Source: Cryptomeria japonica (Eukaryota > Streptophyta > Pinopsida > Cupressales > Cupressaceae). From it: DNA of 64,000 nucleotides. The translations under genes and the position numbers were made by a program. Location: contig NC_081414.1 in the NCBI RefSeq assembly GCF_030272615.1, forward strand, positions 47,980,501-48,044,500, read 5' to 3'. The notes beneath the pieces are model-generated. The model worked only from the letters and a program-made list of their open reading frames with translations. It had not been told where the DNA came from and did not search any database. Numbering within the stretch: the first letter of the stretch is position 1; each line of letters begins with the position of its first letter. Of this stretch, positions 46,175-57,540 are shown in pieces.

Positions 46175-49100
46175 ATGGCTTCCACATCACATACTAGTTC
46201 TAGTGTACCTATTGATACTATAGACTTCATTCAACGGAAGGTAAAATACAATGCCCTATCTCAAATACCCACTGGTGTTATAGTGGAGGAAGGCATTTCC
46301 GATTACATTGATTGTAAGATTGAAGATCTAGGATCTCTGATGATCCATTCTCAGTTGAGTTTGTTCTGTGGGAAGGACAAAAAGATTAAACCAAAATTCA
46401 GCATTCTGGAAAAGAAGAAACTTCACAATGCTGTCTATCTCTTTGAAGAATTTTCAGATGATCACATCCGCATTATTCTGAGCAGAGTACATAGTGATAA
46501 AATGTACTTAGAGTGGATGCATGATATTACATCAGAAGCAATTCATGCCATCACTAGATTCTGCAACGTCGGTGAAGTGCTAGCCCTAAGGAAGATCAGC
46601 AAGACGGAAATGACCAAGCTCACCAGTTCTATGAGTGATTCATCGGGAATGACTGTCAATTCCATCAAGGATGATCTGGTCAAATATGTGTGTATGGTGA
46701 TAGGATACTAGACGTTCGATGCCAGCAGAATCAACTTTGTCTCTGCTGCAGCGGTAAATGCCACCTACAAGATGATCAAGGAAGATGCATTGTTTGATCT
46801 GTGCATTGGTATGCAAAGACAACTTCTGTTGAACCTCAAGTTGATAAAATAGGACAATGCCCTGAAATTTAAGTTTGGACAACTATTGGTTGGGTTGTTC
46901 TTCTACTTCCAAGGTTGTTTTCTAAGAGTAGGTGATATTCAATGGTCTGTTGACCAACCGATGACAAAGAAAATCAAGGAAAGCCTACAAGCGATAGGAA
47001 CCGGTTATCCAAAAGTGCTGAACAAATATTTTGATGAGTTCAGATGCAAAATGAACCAAAGAGTAAGAATATCCTATGATATTGTCAAAAAGTATGAGGA
47101 GGACATCTGCTTCACCATCAAAGTTGATGAGTGCATAATGGAGGCGGTTGAGCCTAGACAGGAAGAAGTGGAACTGATGGGATGTGAGGTAATGTATGAC
47201 AATCTAGATAGGTATGCCTCTACCCTAACCGCCTCACCCCTTGATCCAAAGGAAAAGAGAACCAACACCTATTTGGAAAGGGTTACACCGGTTGAAGAAT
47301 CCTTAGCAAAGAAGGGAAAGGCAGTGCCTTCATCATCAACATCGGTTACCACAGCAAGTCCCAAAGTGACCAAGCGGTCACCAACAAAGAAGAAACCCAA
47401 AGTGACACCCGCCAAAGTCTTTGAGAGGAAGTGAAAGACAAAAAGCAATACACCAAACTTAGAGGACATTATCTTTGAAGAACAGCCTAAGAAGACTAGG
47501 CAAATGAGGAAAAAGACAAAGAGTGAACCAACAACATCTGCACCGGTAAATATTGATATTTTCTCTTAGAAACCTTTGACACATTGTCAAAGAACAATTA
47601 AGAATATTAGAAGAAAAGTACTTGGTGATTTGAAAGAGTGCTTTGATGATTTTAATGATGATGAAAAGAAGGAAGTTGAACAAGAAGTTATCAATTATTT
47701 ATGTATTAATGACCGGTGGCCATCAGAAATTAAATCTAAGATGCCCGATTCTTTGTATAATTCTTTAGATAACAAGTGGCACATTGCCATAGAAAAGGAA
47801 CAAGAAATAAGAGAGGAAGTATTTGCACAATACTTTCCTGATGTGCCTAAAACAGAATTGTATGAAGTGGTGGAGAGATATAAGGGCCTCTTCTTCATGA
47901 GAAGAAGAAGACTCCTATTATTGGAAGGAAAAGTTCTGGAAGTGGTCAAAGATACCCACTCCCTTGCTCAATCAGCTTTGAGACTGCATGAAGTGGTTGA
48001 AGCCAACAGGAAAGCTAAGAAAGAACCAAAAATCACTCAACCAAATGAAGTATATGACAGAGAAGGAGAACTAGTCACCTCTCAATTGGACCCGATTGAT
48101 GTTGATGCCTTGAGCGGTGAAAATGTTACTCTAGATGCACCAATAGAAATAGAAGGTCGGGAGAAATAGAAGGAAGACAAGAGAAAATAGGTAGAGAGAG
48201 AGAAGAAGAAATAGAAGGAAGAAAATAGAAAATAGGAAGACATGGAAAAGAAGCAAAAGGAAGAAGAGAAGAAAAAAGTGGAAGAGGAGAAACAAGAGGA
48301 AGAAAAGAAAAAGGAAGAGGAGAAGAGGAAACTAGAAGAGGAAAAGAAAAGAAAGGAAGAGGAGAAGAAGAAACAAGAGGAAGAAAAGAAGAAGAAGGAA
48401 GCAGAACAAGAAAAGATGAAGAAAAAGGAAGAGGAGAAGAGAAAGGAAGAGGAGAAGAGAAAGGAGCAAGAAAAGAAGAAGCAGGAAGAAGAGAAGAAGA
48501 AGAAGGATGAAGAGGAAGAGAAGCGGAAAGAAGAGGAGAAAAAGAAGGTAGAAGAGGACAAGCAAAGAGATAAAGATAAAGAGAGAGTGACACAAAGCAC
48601 TCAGATGGAGACCCCAAAGGCAACCGGTAGTCAAGCCAAACCGGCTGACATTACCAGTCCCATTGACCTCCAGTTTGCAAATGAATCAGAGTTGCTACAG
48701 AGCATTAAGCTTGCTCAAGAATGCCTGGAAGTAATAAGGAGGAAGAAAGAGGAAGATGTGATCCAAGCTATGGTGGACACTCTTACCGGTTTGATACCCA
48801 GTACCAACCTCCCCAGTACCGATTCCTCTCTTGCACAATTAAAGCTCCTATGCACAGTTGTAGAAGACCAGGTGCAAAGCCTGGAAGAGGTTGCAGAAGC
48901 AAATGCCAAGAAGGAACATCAAAAGACTTTGGACAATTCCTTAGTGAAAAAGTTAACAGAGCTCCAGTATGATCTTCAAAAGGCATAGAAGGACATTAGA
49001 GATGCAATGGATGAGGGAAAACTATTGCTAAGTAAGATATGTCAACCTCATTTATTCTGTGATGATGTGCTTGCTCAGAAAGCCAAACTGCAATCTGATA

Positions 49101-49518
49101 TGCAATCATTTATAAGCACCTTCAAGACACCATATGATTCCTTCTCCACATATGGACAAACCACTCACCAGTTTCAACTCCAGTCTGCAAGATTAGAGGT
49201 AGAGATAAGCAACTGGACACGTAATTTGCAGGAACTCAACTGGTCCTATTGCCAAGACTGCAAATTCTTCATAAATGCTATCTAAATCTGGATGCCCTAA
49301 CGGTCACTCAAGAGATGAGTACCTTGGATGCCATGGAAGAGCAAGTCTATCAAATGAAAATGGAGAATGAGGTTGCTACCTCATTGCTTGAATCATGGTC
49401 TTTATCCATGAAGACATTTATGCAGGATTTTAAATCAGTTTTTAATGCTAATGGAACAGTTTTTTTTCAGCTGTACTTTGTCATTGTTGGCAAAGGGGGA
49501 GTAGTATTTTGTATTTAA
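46175..49518 (+). pseudogene. Element F ORF2: about 1,100-residue unknown protein with long charged helix
   Basis: The start at 46175 gives MASTSHTSSSVPIDTIDF. One frame runs to about 49285 with stops only (46709, near 46848, 47432, 47567 and 48167 onward), then a one-base shift to the last 80 residues. The first 360 residues share ordered motifs with C ORF2: DYIDCKIEDLG, ILSRVHSD, ITSEAIHAITRF, MVIGY, DIQWSVDQPMTKKIKES, IVKKYEEDICFTIKVDE. A second shared region is KKEVEQEVINYL ... LYNSLDNKWHIAIEKE. Then follows a Lys/Glu-rich stretch of about 110 residues (48242-48590), probably a single helix or coiled coil, and a helical C-terminus. No known enzyme motif is seen. Confidence 0.78.
48164..48590 (+). 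repeat. 430-nt polypurine GAA/GAG-rich tract in F ORF2
   Basis: The plus strand is almost only A and G for over 400 bases. It encodes alternating blocks of Lys and Glu. Mirror-symmetric purine tracts of this length can adopt triplex DNA in vitro. Sequence units are degenerate multiples of about 6-30 nt, so it probably expanded by slippage. Confidence 0.8.
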
Positions 49519-49707
49519 AATTTTGATGCATGCTATGCATACTTTCATGTTTATCTCAGTAAGGAAGTAGTATACATTGTATTTTCTACAAAAGGGATAG
49601 TGTATATGCTTAGGGGGAGTAATTTTTCTTATGGCATAATTTTGTTGTAAAACACTTATATGTCAAAAAATTTCCTAAGTGTTGCCATCAATGCCAAAGG
49701 GGGAGAT
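49519..49707 (+). other. 3' tail of element F with polypurine tracts and PPT
   Basis: The main tract GCCAAAGGGGGAGAT touches the 3' LTR at 49708. A near copy, GGCAAAGGGGGAGTAG, is at 49490-49505 at the end of ORF2, and TTAGGGGGAGTAA at 49611-49622. The same arrangement is seen in A, C and D. Confidence 0.8.
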
Positions 49708-50908
49708 TGTTGGCATTTTGATGATTATGTTGTGATTGTCATTGGAGGACACACACTTGCTATGAGATCACTTTGTGAATGTATGAATTATGCTCAACCA
49801 GTAATTGTTCCAAACCGGTATCATGTTGTAGTCTTTAGACTATTGATGTTATGAAGAAAGTGTTTACCGATCTCAAGTGGTATAAAGACCCAAGCGACAT
49901 AGAGAGATCAAACGGTTTAAGGATCTCAAGCGGAGCAGAGAAAAGGAGCCAGAAGCGACAATTATCTTTTTCCCAGTCTTCAATTTTTGTCAACCGGTAA
50001 TCTGTTAAACCGATATTACTCTGAGTTACCAACCGGTAACTGGAAAAGTTGTATAAACCGGTAATACTCTGTGATGAGTTACCAACCGGTATATTTTTGT
50101 GATGAGTTACCATCCACCGACACTTTGACGGTGATTTTGTGTCATGTTATCAAATGTGTCTAGATACAATGAACCTAGGAACTTGCAATGTAATCCTATT
50201 GGACCGACATGAAATTAGATTCCTTTTTAGGACATCATGTATAGGGTTTTGTATGCGTATGTATGAGAGTAGCTGTTAGGTTTTGGTGGTCATTGAAGCT
50301 CTTGTATCTATGATCTTAACTGAGAAGATCAAGTCTGTAGAGTGTGGATTTGCTAAAGACTGAAGTAATGCTGAAGAGAATTAGCTATGTGCTACAATGG
50401 ATCTAATCAAGCAGACTGTGCCATTTTCTAGATCGTTCACTTGTTGATTACTCACATCTTTGACAAGTCAGAAACCCTTAACCGGGTAGGCCCAGAAAAG
50501 CCTTTGTAAATCCTCTAAAAAGGTGGTTCACATCTGTGGATCTGAAATCCTCTCACAAGGCATTCTTTAATCGGACTTATCTCCTAACAGAGACTGAGAT
50601 TCCTAATAGGATCTGTTCTAGTAAAGAACATTGTATGACCTTAACTGGTCTGGTTACTATTCTGCAGATAGTTACTTGTGAGTTTCATCTCACCGTGGTT
50701 TTTCCCATTTGGGTTTCCACATCAAAATCTCTTGTTTTATGGTGATTGTGCTTCTATGGGTGAATGCCTTATTTTCTATTTGGTTTGCATGTGTGTTAAC
50801 CGGTTTGTTTGTTAAACTATTTTATCAATTTACTGCTAGACTGTTAAAGTTTTTAAGTACAATATTTTTTGGTATACTAATTCACCCCCCCCCTCTTAGT
50901 ATTCATCA
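49708..50908 (+). repeat. 3' LTR of element F
   Basis: It begins TGTTGGCATTTTGATGA and ends TTCATCA, followed by CTTGC. U3 has direct repeats of GAGTTACCAACCGGTA at 50023-50038 and 50076-50091, with a third decayed copy at 50104. The TGTTGG/CCC modules match the 5' copy. Confidence 0.95.
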
Positions 50909-51600
50909 CTTGCATCATAGGCATCTATATCTTCAAGGAAAATCCAATGAGTTTGATCAAGAGTCTTTGAACAACAGAGCTTTTACTCAATATAGAGCTT
51001 TGAGTTATCATAAAAACAAAGGAGGCAAAATCAACCCTGCCTTCTTTCTAGACATTTGCATTACATATAACATAGCTCAGGAAGAACCACCAGCCCCTGA
51101 GAGAGAAGAGGAAGAATTTGTCCCATATGTAAGACAAATTTTTTATTGAAGTTCCCATCCACTCTCACATTCATACATCATTAATCCATTTTCAACTCTC
51201 AAAACATAAAAAAGGTCTTGTCCTAAGTTCTTTTTAGAAATTGCTTGAATCAAAACAACACATCACTCTTTAGAGTGTCTCTCCATCTAGGATAAACTCA
51301 TCCTAAGAGGCATTTATACGTAGGTTAAAACTAGTCTATGAGTGCATCCTCTCATTACTAGGTAGCTTGGTTTGTAACACATCTCAGACCTTGCTATACC
51401 TTATCATATAAACCTTGTTAAACAAACACAACAAGCAATTCATAAAAGGACTTTGGTAAAATCAAACCTTCAGTGTTAGAGATCCATATTATAAACACTT
51501 CACAAACATTCATCTTTTATTCCATCACCAACTCATCATCACTTTCACCAAACTTCAAAAACAACTTTCAAACAAAATTCAAACCAAATCAAGGACTAGA
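50909..51600 (+). other. Leader of element E, part after nested element F
   Basis: From 50914 to 51149 a frame stays open and ends with an acidic EREEEEFVPYV segment. It could be a remnant of a short leader ORF or of the gag N-terminus. From 51150 to 51600 I see no coding region, only AT-rich sequence. Any ATG in this frame upstream of 50909 belongs to F's LTR and not to E. Confidence 0.45.
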
Positions 51601-53092
51601 CAACTAGAGGTCGAAGAGAAGGATGAAAATCTCAATGAATTTCAAGAAGCCCTTGGAGGAAATGAAAATGATGAAAATCCTAGTACTCCCACTCATGAAG
51701 CAATAGAAAGGGCACAACACAACCCCCTCTTCAATCGATCTTTTCATGAAATCCTCAAAAACAACGTTGATGCTCATTTTTTGAGACTTGCTCAAGAGGG
51801 AGCCAAACTACCCTCTGATTTTGATACTGCACAATTACGGAAAACATCAGAACACCGTAGCCATAATGAGGGTGGAAGAGGTCGAGATAACTTCATATAT
51901 GACCTTAATCAAGGAAATCCCCCACCTCCTCCTCCTCCTAATGAAATTGACATGTTGAGACAACAAGTCGAGAATCTAGCCCAACAACTCCACAGTGGTG
52001 TGAAAACTACCCAGTTTTGACTTAATGATATTTGTCCCTATCTCTTTAATAGGAATATACATATGCCACCTTTTCCATGAGGGTTTGAAACACCTAATTT
52101 TGAAAAGTATCAGGGAAAAGGAGACCCTAGAGATCATGTCAGGGAATTTCACTCAACTTGCCTAGAAGTGGCATATGAAGACACATATCTAATGCACCTC
52201 TTTCCTCAGAGTTTGGGAGCGACAACCACACGATGGTTTTCTCAATTAACAGGCAACATTAGAACATTCAAGGAACTTATCCAAAATTTCATTGCACATT
52301 ATTCACACAACATAGAACACGATGTTACCATGGTAGATCTGTGTAATACCAAGCAAAAACCAAGGGAGCTATTTTCAGCTTTCCTGCAATGACGGAGACA
52401 ACTATCTAGTAGACTTTCTCTTCATCTACCTGAAAGAGAGCAAGTGGAAATATTTATTTCCAACTTGAATGATGAAATGGAATTCCACCTAGACATGAAG
52501 GGCACAAAGTCCTTTAATGACATGATCACCCAGGTATTAAAATGTGAACGCACCCTTATCAAAAAGGGGCTTATCAAGATATAAAATGAACCAAAAGATG
52601 GCCCTCGCCCGTGTTTTAATAGTGATAAATGCAACTTCTAGAAAAAAAAATTAAAACATCATCAATGACAAGGTTGTAGATGCGAGAACCATGAAGAGTG
52701 TACAACCTATGGTCTGATTTGCGGGGCAAAATCCCCCTCCTAAAAACAACACGGTTGCTCCTCCATAAAATCAAGGTTGCAATGCACCGTAAGAGGAACT
52801 GAGACAACGACAACAAAATTATAAACCAAAATGTACATACACTCCCTTAGGGGAACCTATCAAAACAATGTTGCGTCAATTGGTCTCTTCAAATCTGGTG
52901 ACCTTACCAAAGACATCTAACTACGAACCTCAAGTCAAACCTCCATTGTGGAGAGATAATGAACATTGTGAATTTCACCAAGGGAAAGGGCATAAAACAA
53001 GTAACTGCCATAGATTGAAAGATCTTGTTCAAGATCTTATTGACCAAGGAGAGATTGAAATTGAAGGACACAACCCAAAAAACCTCAAATAA
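51601..53092 (+). pseudogene. gag: Element E gag
   Basis: The region encodes a Ty3/Gypsy gag of Tat type. A Pro-rich stretch (NPPPPPPPNEID near 51920) and MLRQQVENLAQQL precede the retrotrans_gag core (FEKYQGKGDPRDHVREFH, TRWFSQLTGNIRTFKEL). The zinc-binding motif near 52960, CEFHQGKGHKTSNC, is the variant CX2HX4HX4C form typical of this group. Stops near 52018, 52078 and 52390 and a frameshift before 52868 show decay. The start is uncertain. Confidence 0.87.
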
Positions 53093-53499
53093 TGATCATC
53101 TCATGTTTAAGAATCCACTTCCATCACAAGATCAAAGGGGTCCTTCCACTTCAGGATGAAATATAGATACAACTGATTATACGCGAGCCGCCTATAATTA
53201 CACTGTGAATCACCTATATGATGCCAATGAACAAATTGCAACCATAACCATCAAAGATCCAAACTCTACCTCCAATGTTGTTACGTGTTGTAGCAAGATC
53301 ACCATTAAAGAAGCTCCACAAGGCACAACCTCCATCCAAAAGTAGTATAACCTTGTGGAACAATTAGATAAGACACTCGCACTTATATCCATCTTAGAGA
53401 TTTTGTGCCTATCCCCGTCTCATAAAACAATCTTGGATCAAGCTATCTAAGAGGCGTCAATCCCTGCCAATCTAAATACAGATCAATTTCAAGCTATGG

Positions 53500-54330
53500 T
53501 TGGTAATCTGAGGTCATCACCATGTCTCACTTTCTCTGAAAGCGACAATAAATCCTTCCAACAACCTCATAATGCCTCACTCCATATTGAAGGATTTATC
53601 AACCAACACAGGATCAAGCGAGTCTTGATTGACAATGGAGCAGGCCTAAATATATGTACATTATAGTTGGTCACAACATTGGGATATGCAGTTGAATCAG
53701 TGGACCCCCACAAAAAGATAACCATAAAAGCCTATGATGATGCAAAGCGTTCTTCCAAAGGAGTAGTTGTGTTGCCAATCCGAGTGGGCCTAGTGGTGAA
53801 ACACATCATATGTCAAGTTCTAGACCTTCCTCTACTATATAATTTGTTGTTAGGAAGACCTTGGATACATGCCATGCAAGCCGTTCCATCCACCTATCAC
53901 TAGTGTATCAAGTTTCCTCATAATGATGTAGAAATTACAATCCTTAGTGATGTAAATCCATTTGCATATTGTAACAATATCAACCATCAGCCAGAGATCA
54001 TCATTCCCAACAACAGAGAAGCTATCCCATCCACATCATATGTAAGTCCAACCTCTGTTTCTAGTTCAAACACCACTATACCAAAGCAAGAGAAGCTAAA
54101 AATGAAAATGGCATAGGAAGGTCCTGGGGAATACAATCTAAGTCAACTCTTTTGTGTTGGGCAACTACCCACTTCCCCTAGAGCTCATGGTAAGTCTCAA
54201 AGGTTACTTCAAACACCACTGGTTAAGTCAGCATGCACTTTGGTGCCTTTTATCCTTGGAAAGAGTTAGGAAGAGGAGACCAAAGATGAGGACTTAGCAG
54301 AATGGATCTATAAAGACCCTATCACCATGG
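53500..54330 (+). pseudogene. pol: Element E protease region
   Basis: The aspartic protease reads RVLIDNGAGLNICT near 53620, with Asn in the place of Ser/Thr in the D-S/T-G centre, a variant found in Tat-type elements. The flap-side motif LLLGRPWIHAMQAVPSTYH (53841-53900) confirms it. The protein has stops at 53665 and 53901. Confidence 0.82.
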
Positions 54331-54354
54331 AAATCTCACAAGTTAAGCTTCCCA

Positions 54355-54501
54355 CAGATCAATATGGAAAAGTCCTTACCATTATGCAAAGAATGGGATA
54401 TGATGGTCAGCATGCTTTGGGACTTTGCAAGAAAGGATGACACGAGCCATTGCAACTTGAATTAAAGCCTAAAGATAACACTGGATTAGGTTTTCAAAAG
54501 G
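54355..54501 (+). pseudogene. G-patch-like motif in element E pol
   Basis: Between protease and RT the frame reads MQRMGYDGQHALGLCKKG, a stop, then PLQLELKPKDNTGLGFQK. The spacing of MGY, ALGL, G and GLGF fits the glycine-rich G-patch, a short RNA-associated motif. I know of G-patch motifs in some plant Ty3/Gypsy and in some retroviral proteases, so the call is plausible but rests on pattern only. Confidence 0.6.
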
Positions 54502-55600
54502 AGGCTCTTCTTAAGCTCATATTCAAAGGGAAACCCAACAAACCTCTATATCAGCCTAATACTCTAAAGAGGCCACCCTTGATTATATCAGCAGCACCAA
54601 GAACCACACCAACTGCCCCAATGAGGCTGAGAATCACATCAATACCATCCACAACACCAATCATACCACCAATAAAACCAACAACCCCATTAGCAACATA
54701 AACCACATCAACAACACGATTAACAGTATCAGAACCTTGAGCAACATCGACAACACTGATAATTCCATCAAAAATAGCAGATTCAACAACACCGATACTC
54801 CCAGTATCAGATTCATTGATCCCAATAATCCTCCCCGTAGCACCAACCATTCCATCTCCAAATGTACATCAACCAATTATACCTCAGTGTTCAACTCAAA
54901 AGATATCCCAGTTTGGTATAGTAATTGGATACTGGAAAGTGACTCAGAAATTGACTCACACGAGTGGGAATTTGATTTCATACATCTCAACACTTCAGAT
55001 GAGGATGACACATCACCACCTCCACCTCGCAAATAAATCCTTATTTACGAAGAAGCACAGATTAAAACCTCTTGGGTTCCTGAACTGGAAACACCTTGCA
55101 CAAACCCTACATCACATCCAACGCCTGATTCTGATACGCATAGTACCATCAACAACCTTCACCACAATGTCTTAACCCTCACTTACACATCTTATGAACT
55201 TAACCTGATCGATGAGGTAATTCCCATTATCCATCCTGAACTCATCGAATGGAACCAACCAAATCCCCCATGCCTCGACCAATTCCAAAATGATGAGGCG
55301 ATCATTGACTTTTTGGAACTACAGGATAACATACCAAGCGGGGATCACAAAGATGGATTTGCCATCGAACTTAATAGTGCAACATACTTTGGGGTGGATG
55401 CCAAACCTTTCAGCTACAAAAATATCACAATAAAACATGGATCTTCCAGTGAAAACCACATTGTGGCACTCTTTGATCCCAAAAAAGTAAAAAGAAAGAG
55501 TGTATCCAATGGTGAAAACCTCTCTGAGGTGCCTATGGATGAAAGGTTTGACATCCTCCCCTCCAGTGTAAATTAGGAATGATTAACGATCCTCATCGAG
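54502..55600 (+). pseudogene. Linker region of element E pol, low complexity
   Basis: A Thr/Pro/Ile-rich and then Asn/Asp/Ser-rich linker lies between the G-patch-like motif and RT. It includes an acidic HLNTSDEDDTSPPPPRK end (near 55000). The frame changes more than once. Part of the DNA (54590-54800) is a degenerate ACCAAC/ATCAAC repeat, which explains the odd composition. Near 55313-55575 a more normal segment leads into RT. Confidence 0.55.
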
Positions 55601-56623
55601 GAAACAAAAGAATTCAATGTGGGGACCCATGAGAATCCTCACAAAATACATCTGGCATCTCTTTTAACTCCAGAGGAATAACCTAAGTTTGTAGAATTAT
55701 TCCAGAAGCATCAGATTAACTTCACATGGTCATATGCAGACATGCCTGGTCTAGATCCTGATTTGGTCATGCATCACCTCACCATGGCAGAAGGAGCTAA
55801 ACCTGTCAAACAACAGATTTGCGAGATGCACCCCCAGATTGCGGTACTAGTCAAAGCAAAACTTGAAAAACTCCTGGATGTTGGTTTGATCTGACCAATT
55901 GATTATGCAGATTGGATATCCAACATTGTACCTGTTGGCAAACCAAATGGGGTCATCCATATCTGTACTGGCTTTAGAGATCTAAACAAAGCATGTCCTA
56001 AAAATGACATCCCCTACCAAACATTGACATAATCGTGGACCTAACAACAGAACATGCCATGCTTTCTCTTATGGATGGTTTTTCAGGGTACAACTAGATA
56101 AAGATAGCACCAGAAGATCAACATAAGATTGCCTTCACATGTCCATGGGGAACATACTGTTGGAATGTGATGCCTTTTGGTCTAAAGAATGCAGGGGCAA
56201 CCTATCAAAGAGAAATGACCACCATCTTTCATGATATGATGCATACCATAATGGAGGATTATGTTGATGACTTACTGGCAAAATCATTAACAAGAGAAGG
56301 TCATCTTGCAATATTAGATAAAATCTTTGATAGACTAGAACAATATCATGTTTGACTCAACCCAAAGAAATGTGTCTTTGGAGTAACGTCAAGGAAGCTT
56401 CTAGGATACATTGTCTCAAGCAAAGGTCGACCCGACAAAGGTCAAAGCAATCATGGATATGCCACCTCTAAGGAACATCAGCCAGCTAAGGACACTACAA
56501 GGGCAACTACAATCCATCCAAAGATTCATTTCACAACTGGCAGATAAGTGTCATCCCTTTACACATCTGTTACACAAAAACATCCGCTTTCAATGGGATG
56601 CTAGATGCCAACAAGCTTTCTAG
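55601..56623 (+). pseudogene. pol: Element E reverse transcriptase
   Basis: RT motifs appear in order: FTWSYADMPGLDPDLVMHHL, KPNGVIHICTGFRDLNKACP, LMDGFSGYN (a stop follows it), AFTCPWGTY, MPFGLKNAGATYQR and the catalytic YVDD (near 56260), which is intact. The connection region LRTLQGQLQSIQRFISQLADK follows. At least three stops and two shifts, near 56015 and 56400, break it. The arrangement is that of Ty3/Gypsy, not Copia. Confidence 0.9.
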
Positions 56624-57110
56624 ATGCTTAAGGACTATCTCATGAATGCACCATTACTTCTCCCACCAGATCCAAGTAGACCTCTATTGCTCTATATTTC
56701 AGCAACAAATACGACATTGGGAGTACTACTGGCACAACATAATGCAGAAGGGAAAGAGTGTGCTATATACTATATCTCTTGCACACTGGTCAACTGTGAA
56801 CTCAATTACAAACCTATTGAGCGAGCTTGCCTAGCAGTAATCTTGGAAGCCACTAAACTGAGGCACTACCTGTTAGCACATAAAGTACAACTCATTGCAA
56901 AGATCGATCTACTAAAGTACTTACTCAACAAAGCAGCATTGACAGGCTGCCTGGCCAAATGGGTGATGATTCTGAGTGAATTTGACATTGAGTATGTGCA
57001 CCGTAAGGCTATTAAGGGCCAAGTTATTGCTGATCAATTGGCCGATGCACCCCTCACAGATGATCATCCTCTTGTTTCCAATTTTCCAGATGAAGAGATC
57101 TTCATGATCA
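56624..57110 (+). pseudogene. pol: Element E first RNase H domain
   Basis: This is the standard Ty3/Gypsy RNase H after RT: LLLYISATNTTLGVLLAQ, ECAIYYISCTL and YKPIERACLAVILEATKLRHYLL. The first motif has Ser-Ala where catalytic Asp-Ala is normal, so activity is doubtful. It lies in a 536-codon open stretch running to 58234. Confidence 0.85.
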
Positions 57111-57540
57111 CAACAACACAACCATGGAAGCTCTACTTTGATGGTTCATATACTAGGCATGGCTTGGGGGCAGACATTCTGTTTATCATACCTCAAGGTG
57201 ACAACATCCCAAAGTCTTACAGGTTAACTTTTCCATGTACAAACAACATAGCAGAATATGAGGCCCTGATCACTAGACTCAGACTAGCCATACAATGGAA
57301 ACTAAAAAAGCTACAGATATATGGCAACTCCGAACTAGTCATCAGACAAGTCACAGATGGATATCAGACCAAGGATGATAAACTCATGTTGTACAAAAAA
57401 ATGGTGGAAAGTTTAAAAGCATCATTTACAACTATCACCTTTGAGAAGATACCCAGAGAGCATAATCGAGCTGTTGATGCCATGGCTACCATTGCATGTC
57501 TCCTAGATCTTCCACATAATTCAACAGGATATGAGTTCTT
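57111..57540 (+). pseudogene. pol: Element E second (archaeal-type) RNase H domain
   Basis: A separate RNase H follows: WKLYFDGSYTRHGLG, NNIAEYEALITRL, IYGNSELVIRQV and EHNRAVDAMATIA. Two RNase H domains in tandem mark Tat-lineage elements. The third catalytic position reads Asn in IYGNSE where Asp is usual. The stretch has no stop. Confidence 0.87.

Larger units (their letters stand above)
43203..50908 (+). mobile_element. Element F: LTR retroelement without pol, encoding two non-pol ORFs
   Basis: F has LTRs of 1199 and 1201 bp (43203-44401 and 49708-50908) starting TGTTGGCATTTTGATGA and ending ATTCATCA, with target copies CTTGT and CTTGC (one difference). A perfect tRNA-Met PBS and a polypurine tract are present. 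The 5.3 kb interior has no pol domain. It encodes ORF1 (coiled coil, four zinc knuckles) and ORF2 (about 1,100 residues, unknown), matching element C. It is inserted in the leader of E. Both ORFs keep one frame almost throughout, with stops only and one late shift. Confidence 0.9.

Noticed and set aside
48082-48634. Long minus-strand frames rich in Ser, Leu and Phe
   Set aside because: They are the complement of the Lys/Glu-coding purine tract of F ORF2; composition alone keeps them open.
50709-51149. A 146-residue ORF spanning the end of F and the start of E's leader
   Set aside because: Its first half is F LTR sequence read by chance; only the 3' half could be E coding and there is no start for it.
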